Assembly (NCBI RefSeq): GCF_009451885.1
Contig: NZ_WIAO01000038.1
Location: 1-43,344 of the forward strand
DNA length: 43,344 nt
Source of the DNA: Glycomyces albidus
GTDB taxonomy: Bacteria; Actinomycetota; Actinomycetes; Mycobacteriales; Micromonosporaceae
Direction: 5' to 3'
Made by a program: the position numbers and the translations under genes. How positions within the stretch are numbered: position 1 is the first letter of the stretch; each line of letters begins with the position of its first letter. Below the pieces are notes generated by a model. The model made no database searches. It was not told where the DNA came from and saw nothing but the letters and a program-made list of their open reading frames with translations. Below, one piece after another: positions 18,352 to 26,067 of this stretch.

Positions 18352-18627
18352 GGTCGGCGCCTTTCGAACAGGGGTGGACCCTCCGAATCTACTCAGGAGC
18401 GTCGCCCGGCTCCCGGCGAAGGTCCGGGCTGGTCGGACCGGCGGGAATCGAAGGTCGGCGGCACCGGCGGGACGCCTTGCGCCGCAGGCTGACCGGTGAT
18501 GGGCGGGCGCTCGGTGAGGAGCCGCGGGAAGTCGGCGGCGGTCGCGCGGGGCCGGCGCTCGGCGGGCGTTCACCGAAGTTCGTGGCGTCGGCGGTCGGTG
18601 AGGCGTTTTCGCCGGCGGGTGCGCCGG

Positions 18628-19539
18628 TCAGTCGCAGACGACGTGGAGTCGGGCGGTGACGGCGTCGCCGGCGAGGACCGTGTCGAGTTCGACCTGGCAG
18701 CCGCCGGCGGAGCCGTCGTAGGAGATCCGGTGCGAGGTCAGGTCTCCCGAGGTGAGGTCGCCGTCGGGGTAGCGCTCGCCCGTGGCGGCAGCCGCGGCCA
18801 TGGCCTCGATGTCCGCCAGCGCGGCCTCGTCCTCGACGTGGAAGAGCGCGTGGACGCCGTAGGTCGCGGAGGGGTTGTAGAGCGGCGCGAGGAGCCGGGT
18901 GCCTTCGGGCACCTCGCCGAGGGTCTCGTCCCGGCCGAGGAGGGGCACCTCGGTGCCGGGACCGAGTTCGCCGGCGTCGGCTTTCGGCGGTTCGAACCCG
19001 GATTCGCCTTGGGGCGCCGCGAAGTCGATCCAGTCGGTGCGCCTGGGGTAGATCGTGGTCCAGGCGCCGATCTCGACTTCGAGGCGGGCGAAGGACTCCG
19101 CTTCGTCGGGGTTCTCGTGCCCGGTGAAGTGCGCCTGGATCTTGGTCAGCCCGTCGGCGCCGACGCCGTAGACGGAGCAGGCGAAGACGCCGTCGACACC
19201 GCACGTGTCGAAGTCCGGTGAACTCACGGCGCGCAGGCCCTGGGCCTCCATCTGGGCGGCGAGGTCGCGGACGGCCGTGTACGGGTCCTCGGTGAGCATG
19301 AACTCGGCCGTCACCGACTCGGGGTCCTCCGGCAGGTCCTCCTGCGCGGGCCGAAACTCCTCGGGAAACGGCGTGCCCAGGAGCACCGACCCGGCGGGGA
19401 CCTTCCAGCCGTCCCAGAACTCCTCGCCCGGCTGGACGTAGCCGGGCTGCGACGTGTCGACCTCGGTGACGCCGCAGCCGGCGGCGACTGCGGCGACCAG
19501 CGCGACCGCCGCCAGCGAGGCGGACCTGCGAACGCTCAT
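18628..19539 (-). CDS. Lipoprotein of unknown function
   Basis: 303 aa with a lipoprotein signal (basic MSVRR start, Ala/Val core, lipobox AAG-C22). The mature protein has no family I recognise. It alternates charged and aromatic segments (FWDGWKVPAGSVLLGTPFPEEF; CGVDGVFACSVYGVG; WTTIYPRRTDWIDF) and contains paired Cys that may form disulfides outside the membrane. It starts 37 bp beyond the stop of the AraC-type gene on the same strand, so co-transcription is possible. The 276-bp stretch between this gene and the membrane protein (18352-18627) holds nothing I can identify. Confidence 0.8.
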   Translation of the reverse strand: MSVRRSASLAAVALVAAVAAGCGVTEVDTSQPGYVQPGEEFWDGWKVPAGSVLLGTPFPEEFRPAQEDLPEDPESVTAEFMLTEDPYTAVRDLAAQMEAQGLRAVSSPDFDTCGVDGVFACSVYGVGADGLTKIQAHFTGHENPDEAESFARLEVEIGAWTTIYPRRTDWIDFAAPQGESGFEPPKADAGELGPGTEVPLLGRDETLGEVPEGTRLLAPLYNPSATYGVHALFHVEDEAALADIEAMAAAAATGERYPDGDLTSGDLTSHRISYDGSAGGCQVELDTVLAGDAVTARLHVVCD

Positions 19540-19575
19540 CGCTCCAGCGTAGGCGGCCCGCGCCAGAGCGGCGGT

Positions 19576-20454
19576 TCAGGCGCGGTCGCCCGGGTGCGCC
19601 TCCGTGTACGCGCGGAGGACGGGCGTGAACGAGGCCGCGTGGTCGTGGCCGCAGGCGCAGTTCCGGTGCGTCTCGGCGAGAAAGGCCCGCGGTGCGGCGC
19701 CGGTGAGTCGGACGCATTCGCGGGTGAGGTGGGACTGGTCGGCGTAGCCCGCGCGGACCGCGAGCGCTGCGAGGCCGTCGTCGGCCGGGGCGCGGCCTCG
19801 GGCGATCGACCGCTGGACGAGTGCGAGGAAGCCCTGGAAGCGGAGGATCCGGTGCAGCGGTTTCGGCGCGAGCCCGACGGCCGACCGGAAGCGGCGCCGA
19901 AGCTGCGTCTCAGAGAGGTGCAGAGAGTGGTGCAGCGAGGTCACTTCGGTCGCGCGCCAAGGCATGAGCGCATGCACCGCCGCGGACACGAGCGGGTCCG
20001 GGGCCGCATCGACGCGATCGAGGACATGGCGCTGCATGGCGGCGAGCGCAGCTTGGGGGGATGCGGCCGCGTCGACGGCGTCGGCGAGTGCGAGGGCCGA
20101 AGGGCCCCAGAGTTCTCGGGCGTCGAGCGCGATGCCGCTCAGTTCCGACGCGGGTGGTGCGGCGACCGCCCGGAACGCTCCGGGTATGAAGCGCATGCCG
20201 ACGAGGGCGGTCCCCGGTTCGAGCACGTCGGCTCGCGGGCCGGTGAGCGGTCCGAGCACCATCGGCGCGGAGCCGATCCGGCAGACGAGCTCGACGGCGC
20301 CGCTGGGGGTGCGGCGGTGGGCGTACGGGGCGGCTTCGGCGCCGGTCTGCTGGACCCAGACTGCGGAGACGAGTCGGCGGAGCGCGGGGACTGGTGCGCG
20401 TTCGTCGAGGCGCTGCCCGTCGACCGGGGGCGCCGGGAACGCTTCGGCGGTCAC
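19576..20454 (-). CDS. AraC family transcriptional regulator
   Basis: 292 aa. The N-terminal half (RRLVSAVWVQQTG, PSGAVELVCRIG, LVGMRFIPGAFRAV) is the ligand-binding domain type found in DUF6597/AraC proteins. The C-terminal half, about residues 170-265, carries two helix-turn-helix units: LHHSLHLSETQLRRRFRSAVG and LAALAVRAGYADQSHLTRECVRLTG, the AraC signature. A short tail has C-A-C-G-H-D-H, a possible metal-binding patch. It is divergent from a SAM methyltransferase gene (131-bp gap), a natural candidate target. The effector is unknown. Confidence 0.88.
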   Translation of the reverse strand: MTAEAFPAPPVDGQRLDERAPVPALRRLVSAVWVQQTGAEAAPYAHRRTPSGAVELVCRIGSAPMVLGPLTGPRADVLEPGTALVGMRFIPGAFRAVAAPPASELSGIALDARELWGPSALALADAVDAAASPQAALAAMQRHVLDRVDAAPDPLVSAAVHALMPWRATEVTSLHHSLHLSETQLRRRFRSAVGLAPKPLHRILRFQGFLALVQRSIARGRAPADDGLAALAVRAGYADQSHLTRECVRLTGAAPRAFLAETHRNCACGHDHAASFTPVLRAYTEAHPGDRA

Positions 20455-20584
20455 TGCGCCAGTATGGCGGACCGGACCGAAGGACGCCCGGTTCGTTCAA
20501 GCCGGCGCGGTCGCGGCGGCCGTACGGTTCGATCATGTTCGACACGACCGTTCGCCGGCTCGTCCGCAGTGCAAGGCGTCCGCA

Positions 20585-21361
20585 GTGAGCGCCCGCGTCC
20601 AGGGGGCGCTCTGGAGTCGCGATCCGCAGGGCTGGGCGGAGCACGCCGAGGGCCGGATCATGCCGTTGTACGAGCGGGTGCTCGAGCGCCTGCATCCGCT
20701 CGCCGGGAAGCGCCTCCTCGACGGCGGGTGCGGATCGGGGCTGTTCGCCGAGCTGGCCGCTTCGCGCGGCGCCGACGTGACCGGGCTCGACGCGGCGCCC
20801 GGGCTCGTCGAGTACGCGCGGCGGCGGCGCACCCCGGCCCGGTACACCGTCGGCGACCTCCAGCGGATGCCGTTCGCGGACGGCGCGTTCGACGTGGTCA
20901 CCGCGTTCAACTCCGTGCTCTACGCCGCCGACCCCGTGCGGGCGCTCGCCGAGATCGCGCGGGTGACCGCCCCGGCGGGCCGGGCGGTCGTCACCGTGGG
21001 CGCCGGTCCCGAGCAGGCCGAGAGCGCGGCGTTGATCAATCCGCTGGCCCCGCGCGGCGAGGTGCCCGACCACCGCATGCTCGACCTCGCCGACGCGGAC
21101 GCGGCCCAGCGCGCCTTGCGCGCCGCCGGGTTCGCGACGGCGGAGACCGCGGACATCGTGTTCGATGTGGACTTCGCGGACCTGGACGACGCGATCGCCG
21201 CGCAGCTGCCGGCCGGGCCGGTCGCCGCGGCCGTCCGGCACTCCGGCCGCGCCACTGTGGAAGCGGCGCTGCGCTCGTTCTTCGCACCGCGCACGCGGGT
21301 CGACGGGACCGTCCGCATGGGGCTGGTCTTCCGCTGCCATCTCGCCGAACGGGCGCGCTGA
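20585..21361 (+). CDS. Class I SAM-dependent methyltransferase
   Basis: 258 aa from GTG at 20585 (AAGG about 9 nt upstream). Rossmann-fold methyltransferase motifs: motif I LLDGGCGSGLFAELA (about residues 44-58), the acidic post-I strand VTGLDAAPGLVEYAR, motif II FADGAFDVVTAFNSVLYAADPVRALAEIARV, and motif III GGRAVVTVG-like. This is the methyltransferase type 11 (UbiE-like) group, with an unknown small-molecule or lipid substrate. The N-terminus (QGALWSRDPQGWAEHAEGR) is typical of such enzymes. It is probably controlled with or by the divergent AraC-type regulator. Confidence 0.88.
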   Translation: MSARVQGALWSRDPQGWAEHAEGRIMPLYERVLERLHPLAGKRLLDGGCGSGLFAELAASRGADVTGLDAAPGLVEYARRRRTPARYTVGDLQRMPFADGAFDVVTAFNSVLYAADPVRALAEIARVTAPAGRAVVTVGAGPEQAESAALINPLAPRGEVPDHRMLDLADADAAQRALRAAGFATAETADIVFDVDFADLDDAIAAQLPAGPVAAAVRHSGRATVEAALRSFFAPRTRVDGTVRMGLVFRCHLAERAR

Positions 21362-21477
21362 CCGGCGGTCTCCCGGTTTCGTGCCATTCGGGGCGCCCAT
21401 CGGGCCCCGCCGCACCCTCGGGCCCCATCGATCGCACTGCGCCACATCGATGTACCCCGCAGTGAGTGAACGGCATC

Positions 21478-21523
21478 TATATTCCGGAGTTGTAGCCACC
21501 TCCGGACCAACGGTCATCGTTGG
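21478..21523 (+). promoter_or_regulatory. Candidate promoter and 5' hairpins of T7SS toxin locus
   Basis: TATATT (21478-21483) is a good -10, but no clear -35 lies 16-18 bp upstream. It is followed by two small hairpins: 21484-21489 with 21500-21505 (6 bp), and 21507-21512 with 21518-21523 (6 bp, 5-nt loop). The ribosome site GGAG of the first gene follows at 21538-21541. Confidence 0.4.
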
Positions 21524-21546
21524 CCTTCGATCGGATCGGAGCAACC

Positions 21547-21957
21547 GTGGACGACAGCCCCTTTGCGAACATCAGGGCCCCCGAGGACGCCCGAGCGGCG
21601 CTGGCGAACTGGAAGGAGAAGGCCGACAAGATGGCCGCGGACGCCATCGCGGCCTCCGAAGCGGTCCAGGAGCTGACCGCGGTCGGCATGGACGCCAACG
21701 GGGTCGTGACGGTCAAGCTCAACTCCGCCGGCGCCGTCATCGGCGTCCAGTTCGCGCCCGAGTTGCAGCGCATGCAGCTGCGCCATGCCGAGCGCCAGTT
21801 CATGGAGGCCTACCAGAACGCCGGCAAGGCCCTCCTCGACAACGCCCGCGCCGCCGTCCAGGAGCGCCTCGACCCCGGCTCCCCCACCGCCCGGGCCCTG
21901 GTCGACTCCATCAGGATGCGCTTCCCCGAACCCCCCGCGGAAGCAGACCGGATATGA
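21547..21957 (+). CDS. YbaB/EbfC-like protein of T7SS locus
   Basis: 136 aa from GTG at 21547, set by GGAG 5 nt upstream. The fold is of YbaB type: an N-terminal helix (DARAALANWKEKADKMAADAIAASEAVQ), a central strand pair (AVGMDANGVVTVKLNSAGAVIGVQFAPELQ) and a long C-terminal helix (ERQFMEAYQNAGKALLDNARAAVQERL). YbaB/EbfC proteins bind nucleoids in other bacteria; paralogues beside WXG100 genes are frequent in actinobacteria, where their role is unclear. The stop codon overlaps the next start (ATGA), so the first genes of this locus form one operon. Confidence 0.82.
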   Translation: MDDSPFANIRAPEDARAALANWKEKADKMAADAIAASEAVQELTAVGMDANGVVTVKLNSAGAVIGVQFAPELQRMQLRHAERQFMEAYQNAGKALLDNARAAVQERLDPGSPTARALVDSIRMRFPEPPAEADRI

Positions 21958-22268
21958 GCGACCACTTCCAGGTCGTCACCGACGACCTGCGCACCCACGC
22001 GGCGACCATCGACTCGGTCAGGGAGCGTTTCGGCGCGGTCCTGTCGGCCATCGACACCGTCGCCCAGGACGACCAGGCCTACGGGATCATCTGCCAGTTC
22101 CTGCCTCCGATCCTCCAGAACCGGCAGGACGAGCAGAAGGAGCTGACCACCCTCGCCCAGGAGAACCTCGAGCTCCTCGCCCAGGCCCTGAACGACACCG
22201 CCGACGAGTACGACGCCGTCGACGAGGCCGTCGCCTCCGACTACCGCGCCATCCACGACCGGATCTGA
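21954..22268 (+). CDS. EspC/WXG100-like type VII secretion target
   Basis: 104 aa, all-helical. The start (SDHFQVVTDDLRTHAATIDSVRERFGAVLSAIDTV) matches the ESX EspC-like group, which forms a helical hairpin. The usual central WxG is replaced by a GII-FLPPI turn, and the C-terminal helix ends EYDAVDEAVASDYRAIHD, with a YxxxD/E-like secretion signal region (Y209-type pattern, here near residues 85-98). It overlaps the YbaB gene by 4 nt and lies 13 bp before the WXG membrane protein, a likely dimer partner. Substrate status is inferred from family and context. Confidence 0.75.
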   Translation: MSDHFQVVTDDLRTHAATIDSVRERFGAVLSAIDTVAQDDQAYGIICQFLPPILQNRQDEQKELTTLAQENLELLAQALNDTADEYDAVDEAVASDYRAIHDRI

Positions 22269-22281
22269 GCGGAGGCATTTC

Positions 22282-22992
22282 GTGACCGACCTCGTCGCCA
22301 CCGCAAGTGACGTCCCCGCCCAGCCCGGAGCCGCCTTCGCCGGAGCGGGCATCGTCGAGTCCTACGCCGGCCTGGCCATGGCGATCGACTCCGGCTCCTG
22401 GATCGACGCGTCCGTCGCCGGCCTCGGCGTGGCGCTGGAGACCGTCGGCGCCGTGATCGACCCGATCGGCACCCTCGCCGCCGCCGGCGTCGGCTGGCTC
22501 ATCGAGCACGTCCAGCCCCTCAAGGAAGCCCTCGACATGCTCGCCGGCAACCCGACACTGGTGGAAGCCCACGCCATGACCTGGGACAACGTCGCCAACG
22601 AGTGCTTCGCCATGGCCGCCCAGCTGGAGACGGCCATCGCCGAGGTCCAGTCCTGGACCGGCGGCGCGGCCGACGCCTACCGGGGGATGGCCGACGCGAA
22701 CGTCGACGTCCTCGGCTGCGTCGGCGGCACCGCGCTGTCGCTGGGCACCGCCACCCGCGGCGCCGGCCAACTGGTCACCATGGTCCGCGAGTTCGTCCGC
22801 GAGTTCGTCGCCGAATGCATCGGATCGCTGATCGCCTGGGCCGCCGAGGTCGCCTTCACCGTCGGCATCGGCGCCGCCTGGGTGATCCCCAAGGCGGTCA
22901 TGCGCATCACCGAATGGGTCGGCAAGATCTTCGGCTGGATCACCGGCCTCATCGACTCCATCACCGCCCTCCGCGACCTCCTCTTCGGGTGA
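22282..22992 (+). CDS. WXG-type membrane-associated T7SS protein (toxin carrier candidate)
   Basis: 236 aa from GTG at 22282 (GGAGG 6 nt upstream). Residues 20-80 hold hydrophobic helices. About residues 94-140 form a WXG100-like hairpin with the turn W125-T-G followed by GAADAYRGMAD. Residues 165-236 hold further membrane-compatible helices (ECIGSLIAWAAEVAFTVGIGAAWVIPKAV; WVGKIFGWITGLIDSI). In polymorphic toxins such a region is usually fused to the toxin; here it ends with its own stop, which overlaps the start of the toxin gene (GTGA). It may escort the separate toxin through the T7SS. The 341-aa gene at 39382 has the same design. Confidence 0.75.
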   Translation: MTDLVATASDVPAQPGAAFAGAGIVESYAGLAMAIDSGSWIDASVAGLGVALETVGAVIDPIGTLAAAGVGWLIEHVQPLKEALDMLAGNPTLVEAHAMTWDNVANECFAMAAQLETAIAEVQSWTGGAADAYRGMADANVDVLGCVGGTALSLGTATRGAGQLVTMVREFVREFVAECIGSLIAWAAEVAFTVGIGAAWVIPKAVMRITEWVGKIFGWITGLIDSITALRDLLFG

Positions 22993-23780
22993 TCACCATG
23001 CGCCGACTCCTCCGCCAGGCCGCTCTCATCCCGATCCTGCTCGGGCTCCTCGGCCTCCACGCCCGCCGCCCCCGCACGGACGTCGACGTCGACGTCGACA
23101 CCAGCCGCAGCGACTCGGACACGGACACCCGCCGCGTCCGCAGCCCGCTGCCGGGCCGCAGCCACACCGCCGACGCCGCCGAGACCCGCACCCGCATCAC
23201 CGCGGCCCGGCCCAAGCGGCCGGGCCCGCCCGCGCAGCACCCGCACCGGCGCAAGCGCAAGCTCCCCGACGGCACCGTCCTCGAGATCCCGAAGAAGGGG
23301 ACGCCCGAGCGCCCGAAGCAGACCCCCGAGTACTCCTCCGGATTCACCGAGGGCCTGGACGCGCCGACGCAGAACGAGGACGGCTCGTGGAACATCAACC
23401 TGCGCAAGCACGAGGACTGGGACCAGGCCGACTTCGACGCGAAGGCGAACTACCTCAAGGAGCTCGGCGAGAACGACCAGCTGTCGAAGAAGACCGGTGA
23501 CGGCGACGAGCGCGGCAGCACCGTCGACCAGTGGCGCCGCGACAAGGAGTACGAGATCCTGCACACCTCCGAGACCCAGGCGGAGGTCAACCAGCGGCTC
23601 CAGGAGCTGGACCGGCAGCAGATCGACCACGCGCACGAGCTCCAGTTGGGAGGCCGGGACACGCAGGACAACATGTGGGGGATCGAGTCGGTCACCAACC
23701 ACGGGATGGGCGGGCAGATCAACTCGCAGCTCCGCCAGGTGCCGGACGGGGCGAGAGTCAGAATCAACATCGTAGAGTGA
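22989..23780 (+). CDS. Putative polymorphic toxin with C-terminal HNH-like nuclease domain
   Basis: 263 aa from GTG at 22989 (GTGA overlap with the previous gene); an ATG at 22998 is an alternative. A hydrophobic start (RRLLRQAALIPILLGLLGL) may be a signal or anchor. A low-complexity linker follows: Asp/Val/Ser-rich, then Arg/Pro-rich to about residue 95. The conserved-looking end has D213-H214-x2-E217-LQLGG, D-x3-N228-M, and N237-H-G-M-G-x-Q-I near the C-terminus. That D-H...N...N/H spacing is typical of His-Me finger (HNH/Endo VII-like) nucleases in secreted toxins. Three putative immunity genes follow directly. I infer an interbacterial or antagonistic nuclease; the exact toxin family is not recognised. 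Confidence 0.68.
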   Translation: MITMRRLLRQAALIPILLGLLGLHARRPRTDVDVDVDTSRSDSDTDTRRVRSPLPGRSHTADAAETRTRITAARPKRPGPPAQHPHRRKRKLPDGTVLEIPKKGTPERPKQTPEYSSGFTEGLDAPTQNEDGSWNINLRKHEDWDQADFDAKANYLKELGENDQLSKKTGDGDERGSTVDQWRRDKEYEILHTSETQAEVNQRLQELDRQQIDHAHELQLGGRDTQDNMWGIESVTNHGMGGQINSQLRQVPDGARVRINIVE

Positions 23781-23815
23781 GCTGCGGAGCCACGAACCTG
23801 TGAAGGAGGGGCGAC

Positions 23816-24394
23816 ATGAACCACCGCGATGCGATGGCGCGCAAGATCGCACTGCTGCGCTCGACCGGGGCGGTCGAGGAGCTCGAGCGCCGCTGGGAGG
23901 ACGCGGACGAGGACCCGCCGTACGCGACCTATGCCGTGCTCGAGCTCGCGGACGGCGCCGAACCCTCGCGGACGTGGCCCGGCGGCCTCGACGACTTCTA
24001 CCGGCTCGCCTCCGCGGCGGGCTTCGGCGGCGTCGAGATCCGCCCCGAGGACCAGGTGGCGCCGCAGCGGCCGGTCGACTCGCTCGGTGAGCCGATCGAC
24101 GACCGGGAATGGGTGCGGATCGGCGACATCGGCTACGAGGACGCCCTGCTCATGGACGCGGCCTCGGGCGAGGTCATCGTCTACGTCGACTCGTACTTCA
24201 AGTACGGCTGGGACTCCCCGGTAGTCCTCACCTGCGCCGACGTGCCCGAGTTCATCGACACCGTCGCGCTCGGCCCGCGCCACAAGGAGATCCGCGGTCC
24301 CGTCGACCGGCAGCGCGAGCCGTGGTGGGAGACCGATCCCTGGTACTCCTACCTGCTCGAGTCCGGCCTCGTCGCCGGGGAGGAGGAGCGATGA
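23816..24394 (+). CDS. Putative immunity protein (SMI1/KNR4, SUKH-like)
   Basis: 192 aa, ATG at 23816 with GGAGGGG 5-6 nt upstream. An N-terminal helical part (MARKIALLRSTGAVEELERRWED) is followed by an alpha/beta region typical of SUKH proteins: LELADGAEPSRTWPGGLDDFYRLAS, WVRIGDIGYEDALLMDAASGEVIVYV, and a final helix at VLTCADVPEFIDTVAL. Aromatic- and acid-rich (WWETDPWYSYL) like many immunity proteins. It is 35 bp downstream of the toxin gene and overlaps the next gene by 4 nt (ATGA). By context it would bind and neutralise the nuclease toxin in the producing cell. The fold call is by pattern, not by search. Confidence 0.65.
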   Translation: MNHRDAMARKIALLRSTGAVEELERRWEDADEDPPYATYAVLELADGAEPSRTWPGGLDDFYRLASAAGFGGVEIRPEDQVAPQRPVDSLGEPIDDREWVRIGDIGYEDALLMDAASGEVIVYVDSYFKYGWDSPVVLTCADVPEFIDTVALGPRHKEIRGPVDRQREPWWETDPWYSYLLESGLVAGEEER

Positions 24395-24924
24395 CGGACC
24401 CGGACGCGTACCTGCGGGCATGGGAGCCGGACAACGTCATCCGCTTCCCGAGGGACCAGTGGATGCGGGAGTTCGCGGCTCCGGCGGGCGCCTACCCCGA
24501 GGTCGACTTCCTCCCCATCGAGATGTCGGTCGTCTACACCGCCTATCTCACGGGCCGGTTCGAGCTCTATTCGACGCTCAACCTCGGAGGCGAGGACGGC
24601 TTGCGGCTCAAAGTGATCGGCGCGGTGCCCGCCGACCGGGACAACATGCTGTTCTGCCTCGACACCGCGACCGGGCGCGTCCTGCTCCTGGGCGTCGCGC
24701 AAGGCACGCTCGAGCTCGTCAACTCCACGTTCAAGGCGCTGACCGAGTTCCTCTACCACTTCGCCCGGTTCGTCGACGCCGACTCGGGTACGGCCGGCCG
24801 GCCCCTGCGCGCCAAGGCCCTTCGCTCGTCCCTGAACGCGATCGACCCCGCGGCCCTCGCCGACCGGGGGTCCTGGTGGTCGATCACCCTCATGCAGCTC
24901 GAAGGAAGCCTGAAAGGAGGCTGA
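24391..24924 (+). CDS. Putative SUKH-4-type immunity protein (first copy)
   Basis: 177 aa. The layout is that of SUKH-4 proteins: an early acid/aromatic segment (FLPIEMSVVYTAYLT), a strand pair LKVIGAVPADRDNMLFCLDTATGRVLLL, then a helix around NSTFKALTEFLYHFARFVDA, and a C-terminal strand-helix unit (LAD-RGSWWSITLMQLEG). It starts inside the stop of the upstream immunity gene (ATGA), so all are translated from one message. It is a distant paralogue of the next gene (shared GAV-x-LDTATGRVL / LDPGTGEVL and ALTEFLYHF / WFVEFLRRL segments). It probably broadens or duplicates toxin protection. Confidence 0.7.
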   Translation: MTDPDAYLRAWEPDNVIRFPRDQWMREFAAPAGAYPEVDFLPIEMSVVYTAYLTGRFELYSTLNLGGEDGLRLKVIGAVPADRDNMLFCLDTATGRVLLLGVAQGTLELVNSTFKALTEFLYHFARFVDADSGTAGRPLRAKALRSSLNAIDPAALADRGSWWSITLMQLEGSLKGG

Positions 24925-24928
24925 CGCG

Positions 24929-25399
24929 ATGGAGTACCCGCGCGGCGAGTGGATCGCGAAGGGGATCGACCCCGCGGCGCTTCCCGACGACCTCGACGTC
25001 CCCGAACGCGTTCCCGGCCTGTTCACCACCGAGCTCCCCGACGGCCTGAAGGTGTTCGACCAGATCCGGGTCAGCGCCGACGGCACCGATCTCGACATCC
25101 GCTTCATCGTGCTCGGCGCGGTCGAACCCCGGTCCGGCCTCCTGTACGTGCTCGACCCGGGCACCGGCGAGGTCCTGCAGTTCGATCCGTCCAGTGTCGC
25201 CGTCCGCGGGGTCAACTCGAACTACCGGTGGTTCGTCGAGTTCCTCCGCAGGCTCGCCGCAGCGGCAGAGTCCGCCGGCACCGCCGACGTGCGGACCGTC
25301 CTGAACCGGGGCATGCGGTTCACGCTCCGCGCGGTCGACGACCGGGCCTTCGAGGCGGGCGCCTGGTGGCCCAAGGTGTTCAGCACGCTCGGGAGCTGA
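24929..25399 (+). CDS. Putative SUKH-4-type immunity protein (second copy)
   Basis: 156 aa, ATG at 24929 with AAAGGAGG 8-9 nt upstream, 4 bp after the previous stop. SUKH-4-like order: LPDDLDVPERVPGLFTTELPDGL, then IRFIVLGAVEPRSGLLYVLDPGTGEVLQFDPSS, the helix SNYRWFVEFLRRLAAAAES, and the terminal FEAGAWWPKVFSTLGS. It resembles the preceding gene in layout and in the LGAV/GTGEVL and EFL segments, so the two look like an old tandem duplication. It is the last gene of the toxin-immunity operon; the convergent DUF4395 gene ends 5 bp away. Confidence 0.7.
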   Translation: MEYPRGEWIAKGIDPAALPDDLDVPERVPGLFTTELPDGLKVFDQIRVSADGTDLDIRFIVLGAVEPRSGLLYVLDPGTGEVLQFDPSSVAVRGVNSNYRWFVEFLRRLAAAAESAGTADVRTVLNRGMRFTLRAVDDRAFEAGAWWPKVFSTLGS

Positions 25400-25404
25400 A
25401 CACG

Positions 25405-25920
25405 TCAGACGGCCGCGGCCTTGGCGCGGAGGTTCGCCTCGGTGCGGGCCGTGATGTCGTTGCAGGCCTCGCATACCGAGTCGGGGATCAGGCCGAGGCG
25501 AGTCAGCAGGGCGAAGACCTTGCAGCCCAGGCAGAACCCGAAGGCCGCTTCGAGGGTGGCGGCGGCGGCCAGGGCGGCGAGGACGAGCCAGCCAGCGAGG
25601 TCGGCGTCGAAGACCAGGAGCAGGAGCGCCGACGTCACCGAGAAGGCGACGCCGATGCCTTGCGCGAAGCGCTTGGGCGGGCCCGGGACGGGCTTGGGTT
25701 CGAGCGGGAGGCGGGGCGTGACCACGCGGGTGACGAGCTGGCCGAGGACGCTCAGCGTCGGGCCGGTGGCGGCGCGGGCGATGAAGCCCAGGGCGATGAC
25801 CACCACGAGCCACTCGAGTCGGAGTGCCAGCGCGAGGACGCTCATGATCACGACGCCCGCGGCGACGAGTCGGGCGGAGACCTCGTTGACGGGGTTGGGG
25901 AAGCTGAAGAGTCGGCGCAT
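25405..25920 (-). CDS. DUF4395 family membrane protein
   Basis: 171 aa. The family pattern is clear: FPNPVNEVSARLVAAGVVIMSVLAL at the start, four hydrophobic helices, RFAQGIGVAFS in the centre, and FGFCLGCKVFALLTRLGLIP with C-L-G-C near residue 135. A second Cys pair, C-E-A-C, follows near residue 153. DUF4395 genes often accompany thioredoxin-like or thiosulfate-metabolism genes, and the CxxC pairs suggest a thiol or metal function in the membrane; no such partner is nearby here. A strong promoter lies upstream (25970-25998). Confidence 0.85.
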   Translation of the reverse strand: MRRLFSFPNPVNEVSARLVAAGVVIMSVLALALRLEWLVVVIALGFIARAATGPTLSVLGQLVTRVVTPRLPLEPKPVPGPPKRFAQGIGVAFSVTSALLLLVFDADLAGWLVLAALAAAATLEAAFGFCLGCKVFALLTRLGLIPDSVCEACNDITARTEANLRAKAAAV

Positions 25921-25969
25921 CGGGCGGATCACTCCACTGGTCTCGGGCGGGCAGGCGGGCGGCCTGCGA

Positions 25970-25998
25970 ATCCTACGCCTTCGGTAGGGATAGTGCAA
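25970..25998 (-). promoter_or_regulatory. Promoter of the DUF4395 gene
   Basis: On the minus strand TTGCAC (25993-25998) and TAGGAT (25970-25975) are spaced by exactly 17 bp, a good actinobacterial sigma-70 promoter. The start point would be near 25963, about 43 nt before the ATG at 25920. Confidence 0.6.
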
Positions 25999-26067
25999 CC
26001 GGGGCCCGCCATGCGGGACGCGCCGAAACCGGTGGTCGGGGCCGCTCCCGCCCGCCGGGCCGTCCGG

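Noticed and set aside
20535..20588. 17-codon frame just before the methyltransferase
   Set aside because: No ribosome site, no amino-acid bias suggesting a leader, and no hairpin after it.
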